64,000 nucleotides of DNA, taken from the NCBI RefSeq assembly GCF_014199335.1, contig NZ_JACIJI010000001.1, positions 62,001 through 126,000 on the forward strand, given 5' to 3'. Origin of the DNA: Stakelama sediminis (GTDB lineage Bacteria; Pseudomonadota; Alphaproteobacteria; Sphingomonadales; Sphingomonadaceae). The position numbers and the translations under genes are program-made. A model generated the notes under the pieces. The model had not been told where the DNA came from. It did no database searches and was given only the letters and a program-made list of their open reading frames with translations. The stretch's first letter is position 1. Each line of letters begins with the position of its first letter. Below, one piece after another: positions 26,058 to 34,751 of this stretch.

Positions 26058-26845
26058 TCGAATTTCCCTGCGCGGGTGAAACGCTGATGGGCTCGCTCGA
26101 CAAAGCGGACGGCAAAACCGGTCTGCTGATCGTTTCGGGCGGCAATGAACTTCGCATGGGCGCGCATCGCGGCATGGCGCTGCTGGCGCAGGCGGTTGCG
26201 AATGCAGGCTATCCGGTGTTTCGCTTCGATGCTCGCGGGATCGGGGATTCCACCGGCGAGAACCATGGGTTCGAAGCACGTGGACCGGACATTGCGGCGG
26301 CAGCGGCGACCTTTCGCGCGGCAGCCCCCCACATGACCCGCCTGGTGGCGTTCGGAAACTGCGATGCCGCCAGCGCGCTGCTACTGCATCCTGTCGAACC
26401 CGCCTTCGACGCGCTGCTTCTCGCCAATCCCTGGGTGGTCGAGCAGGACGGCGACGATCCCCTGCCCCCGGCATCGGCAATCCGTGCGCGCTATGCCGCC
26501 AAGCTGAAAGACCCGCGCGAGTGGCTTCGCCTGCTGCGCGGCGGTGTTAATATCAAAAAACTTGTCAGTGGGTTACGCAAGGCATCTTCGAAACAGAATG
26601 AAGTTGTCGGCGGACTGGCCGGTCGGGTGGTCGAGGCCATTGGCCAGCAACCGGAGCGCATTAGGCTGCTGCTCGCCGAGCAGGACAATACAGCCATCGC
26701 CTTTACCGATACGTGGAAACGCGCACCGGAACCGCTTCACACTGCGGTTCCGCTCCATCGCTGCCCCACCGCCAGCCACAGTTTTGCGCGCGAAGCCGAC
26801 AAGAACTGGCTGACCGAACAGGTTCTCGCCGCCCTGACGTCGTGA
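26045..26845 (+). CDS. Exosortase A system-associated hydrolase 1 (cysteine nucleophile)
   Basis: A 266-residue alpha/beta hydrolase. The elbow is G104-N-C106-D-A108, so a cysteine stands where serine is usual, as in dienelactone hydrolase. FRFDARGIGDST is the strand-3 region and TASHSF near the C-terminus supplies the candidate catalytic His. I take GTG at 26045 as start because it gives RRLIEFPCAGETL at the N-terminus, like family members; a TTG 12 nt upstream is possible. It probably acts as a thioesterase on the ACP- or CoA-bound intermediate of the locus (inference). Confidence 0.85.
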   Translation: MRRLIEFPCAGETLMGSLDKADGKTGLLIVSGGNELRMGAHRGMALLAQAVANAGYPVFRFDARGIGDSTGENHGFEARGPDIAAAAATFRAAAPHMTRLVAFGNCDAASALLLHPVEPAFDALLLANPWVVEQDGDDPLPPASAIRARYAAKLKDPREWLRLLRGGVNIKKLVSGLRKASSKQNEVVGGLAGRVVEAIGQQPERIRLLLAEQDNTAIAFTDTWKRAPEPLHTAVPLHRCPTASHSFAREADKNWLTEQVLAALTS

Positions 26846-26867
26846 CGCCAGAGCGGCAATAAGCGTA

Positions 26868-27839
26868 TTATTCCGCCGCTTCGACGATGTTTTCAAACTC
26901 GGCTTCGGCAAGAAAGCGTTCGGCATCCAGTGCTGCCATGCAACCGGTGCCTGCCGCCGTCACGGCCTGGCGATAGACCTTGTCCATGACGTCACCGCAC
27001 GCGAAGACGCCCGGCACACTGGTCCGCGTGCTTCCGGTTTCGACCTTGATATAGCTGTCGTCGTCCAGTTCGAGATGTCCGCGAAACAGCTCGGTTGCCG
27101 GGTGATGGCCGATCGCGACGAACCCGCCCTCAACCTCCAGCGTCGACACTTCGCCGGTTTCGGTGTCCCGCAGTTCCAGCGCCACAAGCCCTTCCGGCTC
27201 ACCGCCGCCGACAAAGCGTTCGATGGTCTTGTTCCACAACACGCTGATGCGTTCATTCTTGAACAGGCGTTCCTGAAGGATCTTTTCCGCGCGCAGTTCA
27301 TCGCGACGATGGATCAGCGTTACGTCGGGCGAGTGGTTGGTCAGGTACAGCGCCTCTTCGACCGCAGTGTTGCCGCCGCCGATCACCGCCACCTTCTTGC
27401 CGCGATAGAAAAAACCGTCGCAGGTGGCACAGGCGGACACGCCCTTGCCCTTCATCGCCTCTTCGCTGTCGAGGCCCAGCCATTTCGCCTGCGCACCGGT
27501 CGCGATCACCAGCACCTGCCCTTCATATACGTCGCCGCTGTCGCCGGTCAGACGGAACGGACGCTTCGACAGATCGACCTCGACAATCGTGTCGTACATC
27601 AGCGTCGTACCGACATGCTCGGCCTGTTTCTGCATCTGCTCCATCAGCCAAGGCCCCTGAATGACGTCCGCGAAACCGGGGTAATTTTCGACATCGGTGG
27701 TCGTCATCAACTGGCCACCGGGCTGGATGCCCTGCACAAGGATCGGCTTCATGCCTGCGCGTGCGCCATAAATGGCGGCGGACAAACCGGCCGGGCCGGA
27801 GCCCAGGATCAGCATCGGCGTGGAATGGGTGGTGCTCAT
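26868..27839 (-). CDS. trxB: Thioredoxin-disulfide reductase
   Basis: A 323-residue low-molecular-weight thioredoxin reductase using FAD and NADPH to reduce thioredoxin in the cytoplasm. It has the FAD motif ILGSGPAGLSAA, the redox-active C137-A-T-C140, the NADPH motif VIGGGNTAVEEA and the C-terminal FACGDVMD. The family length is about 320. The ATG at 27839 starts right at the conserved region; the upstream extension lacks conserved features. It is divergent from the FdhF-like gene. Confidence 0.96.
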   Translation of the reverse strand: MSTTHSTPMLILGSGPAGLSAAIYGARAGMKPILVQGIQPGGQLMTTTDVENYPGFADVIQGPWLMEQMQKQAEHVGTTLMYDTIVEVDLSKRPFRLTGDSGDVYEGQVLVIATGAQAKWLGLDSEEAMKGKGVSACATCDGFFYRGKKVAVIGGGNTAVEEALYLTNHSPDVTLIHRRDELRAEKILQERLFKNERISVLWNKTIERFVGGGEPEGLVALELRDTETGEVSTLEVEGGFVAIGHHPATELFRGHLELDDDSYIKVETGSTRTSVPGVFACGDVMDKVYRQAVTAAGTGCMAALDAERFLAEAEFENIVEAAE

Positions 27840-28013
27840 GCTCGTCTCTTCGATGATTCTTTTGATCTGGCGACTGCGATACGCACTCGCGCTGTCGCCA
27901 TCAACATGGGGACGTCCGCGACAATGCCAATCCGGGTGAGATGACAGCTTTTCTTGATGCAACGATAGTCACGATGCAGAGTTGTTCCGAGGGTAAGCTC
28001 GGGAGATACGGAC

Positions 28014-30302
28014 ATGGCGGACCACGGCGATATCAAGATCAAGGAATATGAAGGTGCCGCCGGTGGCTGGGGGTCGATGAAAAGCGTCGCCCGGATTCTC
28101 CCGGAAGAAAAGGCCGGAACCGACACGTTGGATACGCTGCGGCGACTGAACAAGCCCGAAGGCGCGATGTGCGTAAGCTGTGCGTGGAGCAAACCGGAAA
28201 AACCTCACCTGGCCGAATTCTGTGAAAACGGCGTCAAGGCGACCGCATGGGAGCTGACCGGCCTGCGCAACACGCCTGAATTCTTTCAGGAACATACCGT
28301 CAGCGAACTGAAAGACTGGCCCGACCACGATCTTGAACAGGCGGGCCGCCTGACTCACCCGATGAAATATGATGCCGCGACCGACAAATATGTGGCCGTG
28401 AGCTGGGCCGAAGCGTTTGACGGCATCGGCAAGAAACTGCGCACGCTCGATCCCACCAAGGTCGTTTGTTACGCGTCCGGGCGGGCGAGCCTCGAAACCT
28501 CCTATATGTATTCGCTGTTTGCGCGGCTGTGGGGGTGTCACAACCTGCCCGACAGCTCGAACATGTGCCATGAAACCACATCGGTCGGTATGAAAAACGC
28601 CACCGGATCGCCCGTCGCGACGATCCAGATGGAAGATTATGAAAAATGCGATGCGATCTTCTGCTGGGGCCAGAATGTCGGCGTCAATTCGCCGCGGATG
28701 CTCCACACGCTGAAAGCGGCGCGCAAGCGCGGGGTGGAGATCGTCGTGTTCAACCCCTTGCGCGAACGCGGCTGGGAGCGCTTTACCGATCCGCAGAACC
28801 CGGTGCAGATGGCCACCGACAGTTCGACGCAGATCGCCACTCAATATCATCAGGTCCGTGCAGGCGGCGACATTTCGGCCATTCTCGGCATCATCAAGAT
28901 CGCGGTTGAAGCCGATGACAAGGCAAAGTCAGCGGGCGAACCGGCGGTTCTCGACCATCATTTCATCGAACAGCATACGGTCCGCTTTGACGAGGTGGCG
29001 CAGTTCGCGCGTGACGCCGACTGGGACGATATCGTTCGCGAAAGCGGCCTGACTCGCGAAGCCATTGAGGACGCCGCACGCGTCTATCTGAAATCCAGGG
29101 CGATGATCGCCGTCTATGGCATGGGCATTACCCAGCATCGCTATGGCATGGATGCGCTCTACATGATCCTGAACCTGTTGCTGATGCGCGGCCATATCGG
29201 CCGTCCCGGCGCGGGTCCGGGGCCGGTGCGCGGCCATTCCAATGTGCAGGGACAGCGCACCGTCGGCATCACCGAAAAGCCCGAACTGGCCCCCAATGAC
29301 CGTCTGCGGCAGCTTTATGAGTTCGAGCCGCCGATGGAGAAAGGCTGGGATACGGTTGAAAGCTGCCGCGCGATCATTTCGGGTGAAGCACAGGGCTTTA
29401 TCCAGCTTGGCGGCAACTTCCTGCGCGCCACGCCCGAGCACGAAAAGATGTGCGAAGGCTGGGCGAAGCTGCCAATCGCGGTGCATATCGCGACCAAGCT
29501 CAACAAGTCGCATCTGTACCCCGGCGAAGAAAGCTATCTTCTTCCCTGCCTCGGCCGGATGGAGCGCGATATGCAGGCGACCGGGCGACAGGCCGTGACG
29601 ATGGAGGATTCGTTCAGCCATATCTATGGTTCGGTCGGAAAAGCGGAACCGGCCAGTCCCCACCTGCTGTCCGAACCGGCAATCGTCGCAGGCATCGCAA
29701 AGGCGACGCTGGAACCCAATCCCAATGTGCCATGGGACAAATGGGTCGGCGATTACGGTCTGGTTCGCGATGCGATCGAAAACACCTATCCCGACATGTT
29801 CACCAATTTCAACGAACGCATGTTTCAGCCGGGCGGATTCTGGAAGGGCAATCCGGCGGCGCATCGCCAATGGAAGACCAAGAGCGGCAAGGCTGAATTC
29901 AACGTACCGCGCGCGCTCAATGCTAGCGGGTTCGAAGACAAACCGGATCGCTTCGCGCTGATTACGCTACGTTCGAATGATCAGTTCAACACCACCGTAT
30001 ATGGCTATCGCGACCGTTTTCGCGGGATTATCGGCACGCGGGAGGTCGTGATGATGAACCATGACGATATCGCCCGGCTGGGTCTGAAGGACGGCGATAT
30101 TGTCGGGCTGGAAAGCGATGCCGAGGATGGTGTGGAGCGTGTCGTGGACGGGCTGCGCGTCGTGCCCTACAATATCCCGAAAGGCTGTATCGGCGGCTAT
30201 TTCCCGGAGTTGAACATCCTCATCCCGCTCGAACACCATGCGCTGGAAAGCAATGTACCGGCGGGCAAGTCCGTTCCGGTAAAGATACGCAAGCCCGCGT
30301 GA
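28014..30302 (+). CDS. FdhF/YdeP-family molybdopterin oxidoreductase
   Basis: A 762-residue DMSO-reductase-superfamily protein related to formate dehydrogenase alpha and to E. coli YdeP. An N-terminal CVSC...C set (C53, C56, C70) may bind an Fe-S cluster. The Mo ligand region is SSNMCHETTS with C185, and molybdopterin-binding blocks (GHSNVQGQRTVG, LRSNDQFNTTVYGYRDRFRG) follow to the C-terminus. It has no Tat signal, so it is cytoplasmic. It forms a coupled operon with mobA and fdhD (GTGA overlaps), which provide its cofactor and sulfuration. The physiological substrate of YdeP-type enzymes is not established. Confidence 0.9.
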   Translation: MADHGDIKIKEYEGAAGGWGSMKSVARILPEEKAGTDTLDTLRRLNKPEGAMCVSCAWSKPEKPHLAEFCENGVKATAWELTGLRNTPEFFQEHTVSELKDWPDHDLEQAGRLTHPMKYDAATDKYVAVSWAEAFDGIGKKLRTLDPTKVVCYASGRASLETSYMYSLFARLWGCHNLPDSSNMCHETTSVGMKNATGSPVATIQMEDYEKCDAIFCWGQNVGVNSPRMLHTLKAARKRGVEIVVFNPLRERGWERFTDPQNPVQMATDSSTQIATQYHQVRAGGDISAILGIIKIAVEADDKAKSAGEPAVLDHHFIEQHTVRFDEVAQFARDADWDDIVRESGLTREAIEDAARVYLKSRAMIAVYGMGITQHRYGMDALYMILNLLLMRGHIGRPGAGPGPVRGHSNVQGQRTVGITEKPELAPNDRLRQLYEFEPPMEKGWDTVESCRAIISGEAQGFIQLGGNFLRATPEHEKMCEGWAKLPIAVHIATKLNKSHLYPGEESYLLPCLGRMERDMQATGRQAVTMEDSFSHIYGSVGKAEPASPHLLSEPAIVAGIAKATLEPNPNVPWDKWVGDYGLVRDAIENTYPDMFTNFNERMFQPGGFWKGNPAAHRQWKTKSGKAEFNVPRALNASGFEDKPDRFALITLRSNDQFNTTVYGYRDRFRGIIGTREVVMMNHDDIARLGLKDGDIVGLESDAEDGVERVVDGLRVVPYNIPKGCIGGYFPELNILIPLEHHALESNVPAGKSVPVKIRKPA

Positions 30303-30820
30303 CGATTAGATTGGGGGCGATATTGGCGGGGGGCCGCTCCAGCCGCTTCGGTACCGACAAGGCGCTTGCACGGTTGTCGGGCGAGACGCTGATCGACCAT
30401 GCTGCGGCGGCCCTTCGTCATCATGTCGATACGCTGGTGGTAATCGGGGGCCACTATCCGGGTTTTGACGACAGGCCAGACTATCCCCAGCCGGATCTGG
30501 GGCCTCTGGGCGGAATCGGAGGTGCCTTGCGCCATGCCGCAGCAATCGGTGCGGATAGCGTGCTGACCGTACCCTGCGATGTGCCATCCCCGCCTGATGC
30601 CCTGTTCACCGCCCTTGACCGCGCACCAAGCTGGTGTGCGGATCATCCTGTATTCGGCCACTGGCCGACCTCGCTTTTACCGGAATTGGAAGAATGGTTG
30701 CGCGAAGGCCGGGAACGGTCAGTGCGCGGCTTTGCCCGAGCCATGGGTGCGATTCCCGTGCACATCGGCGTTCCGGTGATGGACGTCGACACGCCCGAAG
30801 ATCTGGAGCGGATGCAGTGA
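30299..30820 (+). CDS. mobA: Molybdenum cofactor guanylyltransferase
   Basis: A 173-residue nucleotidyltransferase transferring GMP to molybdopterin to form the bis-MGD type cofactor. The signature LAGGRSSRFGTDKA is at residues 9-22, with VLTVPCDVP (metal/GTP site) at mid-protein. It starts at GTG 30299, overlapping the oxidoreductase stop (GTGA), and ends overlapping fdhD. It is slightly shorter than typical MobA (about 190). Confidence 0.92.
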   Translation: MTIRLGAILAGGRSSRFGTDKALARLSGETLIDHAAAALRHHVDTLVVIGGHYPGFDDRPDYPQPDLGPLGGIGGALRHAAAIGADSVLTVPCDVPSPPDALFTALDRAPSWCADHPVFGHWPTSLLPELEEWLREGRERSVRGFARAMGAIPVHIGVPVMDVDTPEDLERMQ

Positions 30821-31596
30821 CCGGCAGTCGCGAAGAGCAGCTTGTCCGTCTGACCCGTGACGATAGCCTCCACGAAACGCGTTCCATTGCCGTGGAAACG
30901 CCCGTGGCAATCGAATTTAACGGCATCGGCTATGCCGTGATGATGATGACGCCCGCACATTTACACAACTTTGCGCTGGGCTTTGCACTGACCGAACGGA
31001 TCGCCCGCGACGCCGCCGATATTCTCGACATCGACATCGCGAAAGTCACCGCAGGAACGATCCTGCGCATTCAGCTCGCCCCCGAAGCGGCGAAGCGGAT
31101 CGGCGAACGCGTGCGGCATCGCACCAGTGATACGGGCTGCGGTCTGTGCGGCATCGCCAGTCTGGAAAGCCTTACTCGCCCCCTGCCCCCGCCGCCTGAA
31201 CCGACAGCCATCGACCGTGATGCCATTTTCGCGGCACTGGAAAAGACACGGGCATATCAGCCTCTCAATCAGGAGACGGGGGCCACACATGCCGCCTTCT
31301 GGTGCAATTCAAACGGCGACGTTCAACATTCCGCTGAAGACGTGGGACGCCACAACGCGCTGGACAAGCTGATCGGCATGATCGGCGGCATGGCGCCTAA
31401 AGACGGTTTCTGCCTCATCACCTCGCGGATCAGCTTTGAAATGGCGGACAAGGCGCTGGTCGCGCGCATGGGGCTGCTGGTGGGTATCTCTGCCCCGACG
31501 AGCATGGCTGTCGACCATGCCCGTACCCACGGTCTGGGACTGGTTGCGCTGGCGCGAAACGATTCGATGCTGGTACTGAACGATCCGCTTGGCTGA
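30817..31596 (+). CDS. fdhD: Formate dehydrogenase accessory sulfurtransferase
   Basis: A 259-residue FdhD, which transfers sulfur from a cysteine desulfurase to the Mo site of formate-dehydrogenase-type enzymes. The catalytic C108-x-x-C111 (TGCGLCG) and the FdhD blocks THAAFWCNSNGD and SAEDVGRHNALDKL are present. The start is GTG at 30817, overlapping the mobA stop by 4 nt. Co-expression with the FdhF-like gene implies that enzyme needs a sulfurated Mo centre. Confidence 0.95.
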   Translation: MTGSREEQLVRLTRDDSLHETRSIAVETPVAIEFNGIGYAVMMMTPAHLHNFALGFALTERIARDAADILDIDIAKVTAGTILRIQLAPEAAKRIGERVRHRTSDTGCGLCGIASLESLTRPLPPPPEPTAIDRDAIFAALEKTRAYQPLNQETGATHAAFWCNSNGDVQHSAEDVGRHNALDKLIGMIGGMAPKDGFCLITSRISFEMADKALVARMGLLVGISAPTSMAVDHARTHGLGLVALARNDSMLVLNDPLG

Positions 31597-31662
31597 CATC
31601 GGGTGCCGCGTACCGGACAGTCTGCCCGCGTCCCAGCTTGAAGCGACACTGTTCCTGCGGCA

Positions 31663-31676
31663 TGGTAGCGCTACGC
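31663..31676. promoter_or_regulatory. LacI-type operator-like palindrome upstream of the halogenase operon (site A)
   Basis: TGGTAGCGCTACGC contains the perfect palindrome GTAGCGCTAC (31665-31674), 110 nt before the first halogenase start. Two further gene-free promoter regions of the same locus carry related sites (near 37396 and 42971). The pattern resembles xylan-responsive LacI-family operators described in Xanthomonas and Caulobacter. The regulator itself is not in the window. Confidence 0.5.
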
Positions 31677-31785
31677 CGACGAAGATCGATTTGCCCGGCA
31701 TCGTCCGGGCGAAAAAGGAGAGGATAACGCCGCTGTCGACACCTGCCCCCTTCGATCCTCCGTCAATCTGCCCGGACATCACGCC

Positions 31786-33327
31786 ATGATTACCCCCGAC
31801 CCGTTCGGGAACGGACCTGCTGCGCCGTGCCGGGTTGTTATTCTGGGTGGCGGCACGGCCGGCTGGATGACGGCTGCCGCGCTGGCACGCCACCTCCCCG
31901 GCGTGGCGCAGGTCACGCTGGTCGAATCAGAGGAAATCGGCATTGTCGGCGTGGGCGAAGCAACCCTGCCGCATATCCGCAACTTCGTCGAGCAGCTTGG
32001 GCTGGATGAGGTCGAGTTCATGGAACGCACCCATGCGACCTTCAAACTCGGCATCGATTTTCGCGATTTCGGGGCCGTCGGCGAACGCTATATCCATCCG
32101 TTCGGCGCTTATGGGACGGAGGTCGCCGGAGTCCCCTTCCATCACTATTGGTTGCGACAACAACCGGCAGCAGGCGCAGTCGACGGCACCGCGATCGAGC
32201 CCTATTCGATGGCGGTTGCACTGGCGCGGGCGGGCCGTTTCGCCATTCCTTATGACGACGGCACCATCGGCACCACCTATGGCTATGCCTATCAGTTCGA
32301 TGCCACGCGTTTCGGCCCCTATCTGCGCGACTATGCAACCCGGCGCGGCGTGACCCGCATCGAAGGCCGGGTAGAAGATGTCGAGCGAACCGCCGGGGGG
32401 GATGTCGCGGCGCTGCATCTGGCCGACGGAAGGCGGATCGAGGGCGACCTGTTTATCGACTGTTCAGGATTCCGCAGCCTGTTGCTGGGCAAGACAATGG
32501 CCGTCGACTGGGAAGACTGGTCGCAATGGCTGCCCTGCGACGGTGCCGCCGCCCTGCCCTGCGCCGCAGCGGACGATGAAATCGAACCGTTTACGCAAGC
32601 GCTTGCGATGCCTGCCGGATGGCGGTGGCGCATTCCGCTGCGCCATCGCATCGGCAACGGCTATGTTTTCTCCAGCGCATATGTGTCGGAGGATGAGGCC
32701 TGCGCGACAATCCTTGAAGCCGTAGAGGGGGAGCCGCTGGCCGATCCGCGCGTGCTGCGCTTCCGCGCCGGGCGCCGTGCCCGAAGCTGGGAGCGAAATG
32801 TCATCGGCATCGGCCTTTCCAGCGGGTTTCTGGAGCCGCTGGAATCGACCAGCATCTATCTGGTGCAAATGGCAATCGCGCGGCTGGTCGAGCTGTTCCC
32901 GGTGGGTGCGATTACCGAGGATGATCGCGCATCCTTCAACGAACAGGTCGATATGGAATATGACCTGATCCGAGACTTTCTGATCCTCCACTACAACGCC
33001 ACCCGGCGCGACGATACGCCATTCTGGAACCATGTCCGCACCATGGAAGTCCCCGACAGCCTGAAGGAGAAATTGCGGCTTTGGCGCGATGGAGCGCGTG
33101 TTCATCACCATCAGTACGGGTTGTTTCTCGATGCAAGCTGGATATCGGTGTGTCTGGGACAGGGGCTTATCCCCGCAAGCTATGACCCGCGCGCCGATGC
33201 AGTGCCGCAAGACCGGCTGGCGGATGCCATGACCAGCCTGAAAGAGGAAATCGACCGCCGCGTCGCGGTTCTGCCCCGTCATGGCGCATTTCTGAACGCA
33301 CGATCGCCCCAACCGGTAGCCAGCTGA
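31786..33327 (+). CDS. Flavin-dependent tryptophan-halogenase-like protein, copy 1
   Basis: A 513-residue FADH2-dependent halogenase-family protein. The FAD motif is VVILGGGTAGW, then GVGEATLP. The lysine that forms the chloramine or guides HOCl in PrnA (K79) corresponds to K87 in ATFKLGIDF. The W-x-W-x-I-P motif is at 279-284, and the catalytic Glu/Ser pair of PrnA (E346-S347) matches E353-S354 in EPLES. All known catalytic residues are therefore kept. It opens a coupled three-gene run (TGATG to copy 2). It lacks a clear Shine-Dalgarno. The halogen acceptor is unknown; homologues near TonB receptors in Xanthomonas act on indoles in vitro. Confidence 0.9.
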   Translation: MITPDPFGNGPAAPCRVVILGGGTAGWMTAAALARHLPGVAQVTLVESEEIGIVGVGEATLPHIRNFVEQLGLDEVEFMERTHATFKLGIDFRDFGAVGERYIHPFGAYGTEVAGVPFHHYWLRQQPAAGAVDGTAIEPYSMAVALARAGRFAIPYDDGTIGTTYGYAYQFDATRFGPYLRDYATRRGVTRIEGRVEDVERTAGGDVAALHLADGRRIEGDLFIDCSGFRSLLLGKTMAVDWEDWSQWLPCDGAAALPCAAADDEIEPFTQALAMPAGWRWRIPLRHRIGNGYVFSSAYVSEDEACATILEAVEGEPLADPRVLRFRAGRRARSWERNVIGIGLSSGFLEPLESTSIYLVQMAIARLVELFPVGAITEDDRASFNEQVDMEYDLIRDFLILHYNATRRDDTPFWNHVRTMEVPDSLKEKLRLWRDGARVHHHQYGLFLDASWISVCLGQGLIPASYDPRADAVPQDRLADAMTSLKEEIDRRVAVLPRHGAFLNARSPQPVAS

Positions 33328-34751
33328 TGACGGCCTCCACACTCTCTCGCATCGCCGTGGTCGGCGGCGGGCAGGTCGCGCTGCTGGCCGCGACGGCGCT
33401 TGCCCGTGCCCTGCCCAATGCGCAGATCACGCTGGTTCGCACTACCTTGTCACCCGCTGCGCTTGCTGATCTCAGTCCCGGCGCACTGCCCGTGCTGCGC
33501 CGCCTGCATCAGCGTATCGGGATCGATGAAGCCATGTTGCTCCATCGTGCGGGCGCCACGCACCGGCTGGCGACATCATTCAATGGCTGGCGGCCGGACG
33601 GGGGACAGTTCCTGATCGGTTATGGCGCCGCCGACGATGGCGCCGAAAGCTGGACCGGCAAGGCACTCAACGATGCCGGGGCGACACCCCATGCCGGCCC
33701 CGCCGCTGCGCTGGCCGCCGAAGGAAAATTTGCGCTTCCCGAAGACACGCCCGGTTCACCGCTTGCCGATCTCGATTATGCGCTGCGCTTCGATCCGGCG
33801 GCGCATGCCAACCTGCTGGCAGGGCTTGCCCGACACCTGAATGTCACCCTGCTCGCCAGTCCGACGCTGACGGCATCGCGCGATGATACAGGGAGGATTT
33901 CGCGGCTGACACTGGCGGACGGCACGCCGTTGACGGCGGACCTCTATATCGACTGCACCGGCCCGGAACGGATGCTGCACGATGGCGAAGAATGGCAGGA
34001 CTGGAGCGCCATGCTGCCCGTCAATCGCGTGGCATGGCCGGACCGTCCGCTGCCCCCCAGCATATCGCCGCGGGACGAGGTACAGGCACTCGACAGGGGC
34101 TATCGAATCGTCGCACCCAGCCGGGATCGCACGCATGTCTTTGCCTGCTGGTCGTCTAGCTCCACCGCATTGCCGGATGCCGAAACCGCGCGGCACATGC
34201 TCGAAATTCCGGCCGGGCCGATCGCAGCATTGACGCCCGGCAGGCTGGCATCCCCCTGGTCGGACAACAGCATCGCCATCGGCGATGCGGCGGCCGCGTT
34301 TGAGCCGCTGCAATGGCTGAACCTGCATCTGGCCCGGCACAGCATTCTGCTGATGCTCGATCTGTTGCCGGGCCATGGCGACGGCACGGCGGAAGCGAAG
34401 GAATTCAACCGGCGGTTTGCGCTTGCCGCCGATCGGGTACGGGATTTTGTGGCTGCGCATCATGTCGGCAAGCACGACATGGAGCGTTCCCCGCAACTCG
34501 CCCGCACGCTGAACGACTATGCCCGCCGTGGACGCCTGCCCCCGGTCGAGGAGGACAGCATTCCGCGAGACATGTGGGTGCAATTGCTGTCCGGGCTTGG
34601 CATCGGTCCCGGCCTGTCGGCACGGGTGCGCGCGATTGATCCCGCCGTTCGTGCACAGAATGCCCATGCCGCCGAACAGCGTATCGCGGCGGCCCTCGCC
34701 GCCGGTCACCCCTATTCGGCAGCACTGAAACACATGCTGGAATCGCCGTGA
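33327..34751 (+). CDS. Degenerate tryptophan-halogenase-family protein, copy 2
   Basis: A 474-residue paralogue of its neighbours that keeps the flavoprotein fold but has lost the catalytic set. The dinucleotide motif is altered (VVGGGQVALL instead of GGGTAGW), the catalytic Lys position is R80 (ATHRLATSF), W-x-W-x-I-P has become GYRIVAPS, and EPLES is E326-P-L-Q329-W330. It cannot halogenate by the known mechanism. The reading frame is intact, and it is coupled on both sides (TGATG and GTGA), so it is maintained, perhaps as a partner or regulatory subunit of copy 1 or 3. Function unknown. Confidence 0.82.
   Translation: MTASTLSRIAVVGGGQVALLAATALARALPNAQITLVRTTLSPAALADLSPGALPVLRRLHQRIGIDEAMLLHRAGATHRLATSFNGWRPDGGQFLIGYGAADDGAESWTGKALNDAGATPHAGPAAALAAEGKFALPEDTPGSPLADLDYALRFDPAAHANLLAGLARHLNVTLLASPTLTASRDDTGRISRLTLADGTPLTADLYIDCTGPERMLHDGEEWQDWSAMLPVNRVAWPDRPLPPSISPRDEVQALDRGYRIVAPSRDRTHVFACWSSSSTALPDAETARHMLEIPAGPIAALTPGRLASPWSDNSIAIGDAAAAFEPLQWLNLHLARHSILLMLDLLPGHGDGTAEAKEFNRRFALAADRVRDFVAAHHVGKHDMERSPQLARTLNDYARRGRLPPVEEDSIPRDMWVQLLSGLGIGPGLSARVRAIDPAVRAQNAHAAEQRIAAALAAGHPYSAALKHMLESP

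Noticed and set aside
31683..31715. GCCCGG/CCGGGC hairpin upstream of halogenase copy 1 as a terminator
   Set aside because: There is no U-run after the stem on either strand; it is a short stem common in GC-rich leader DNA.
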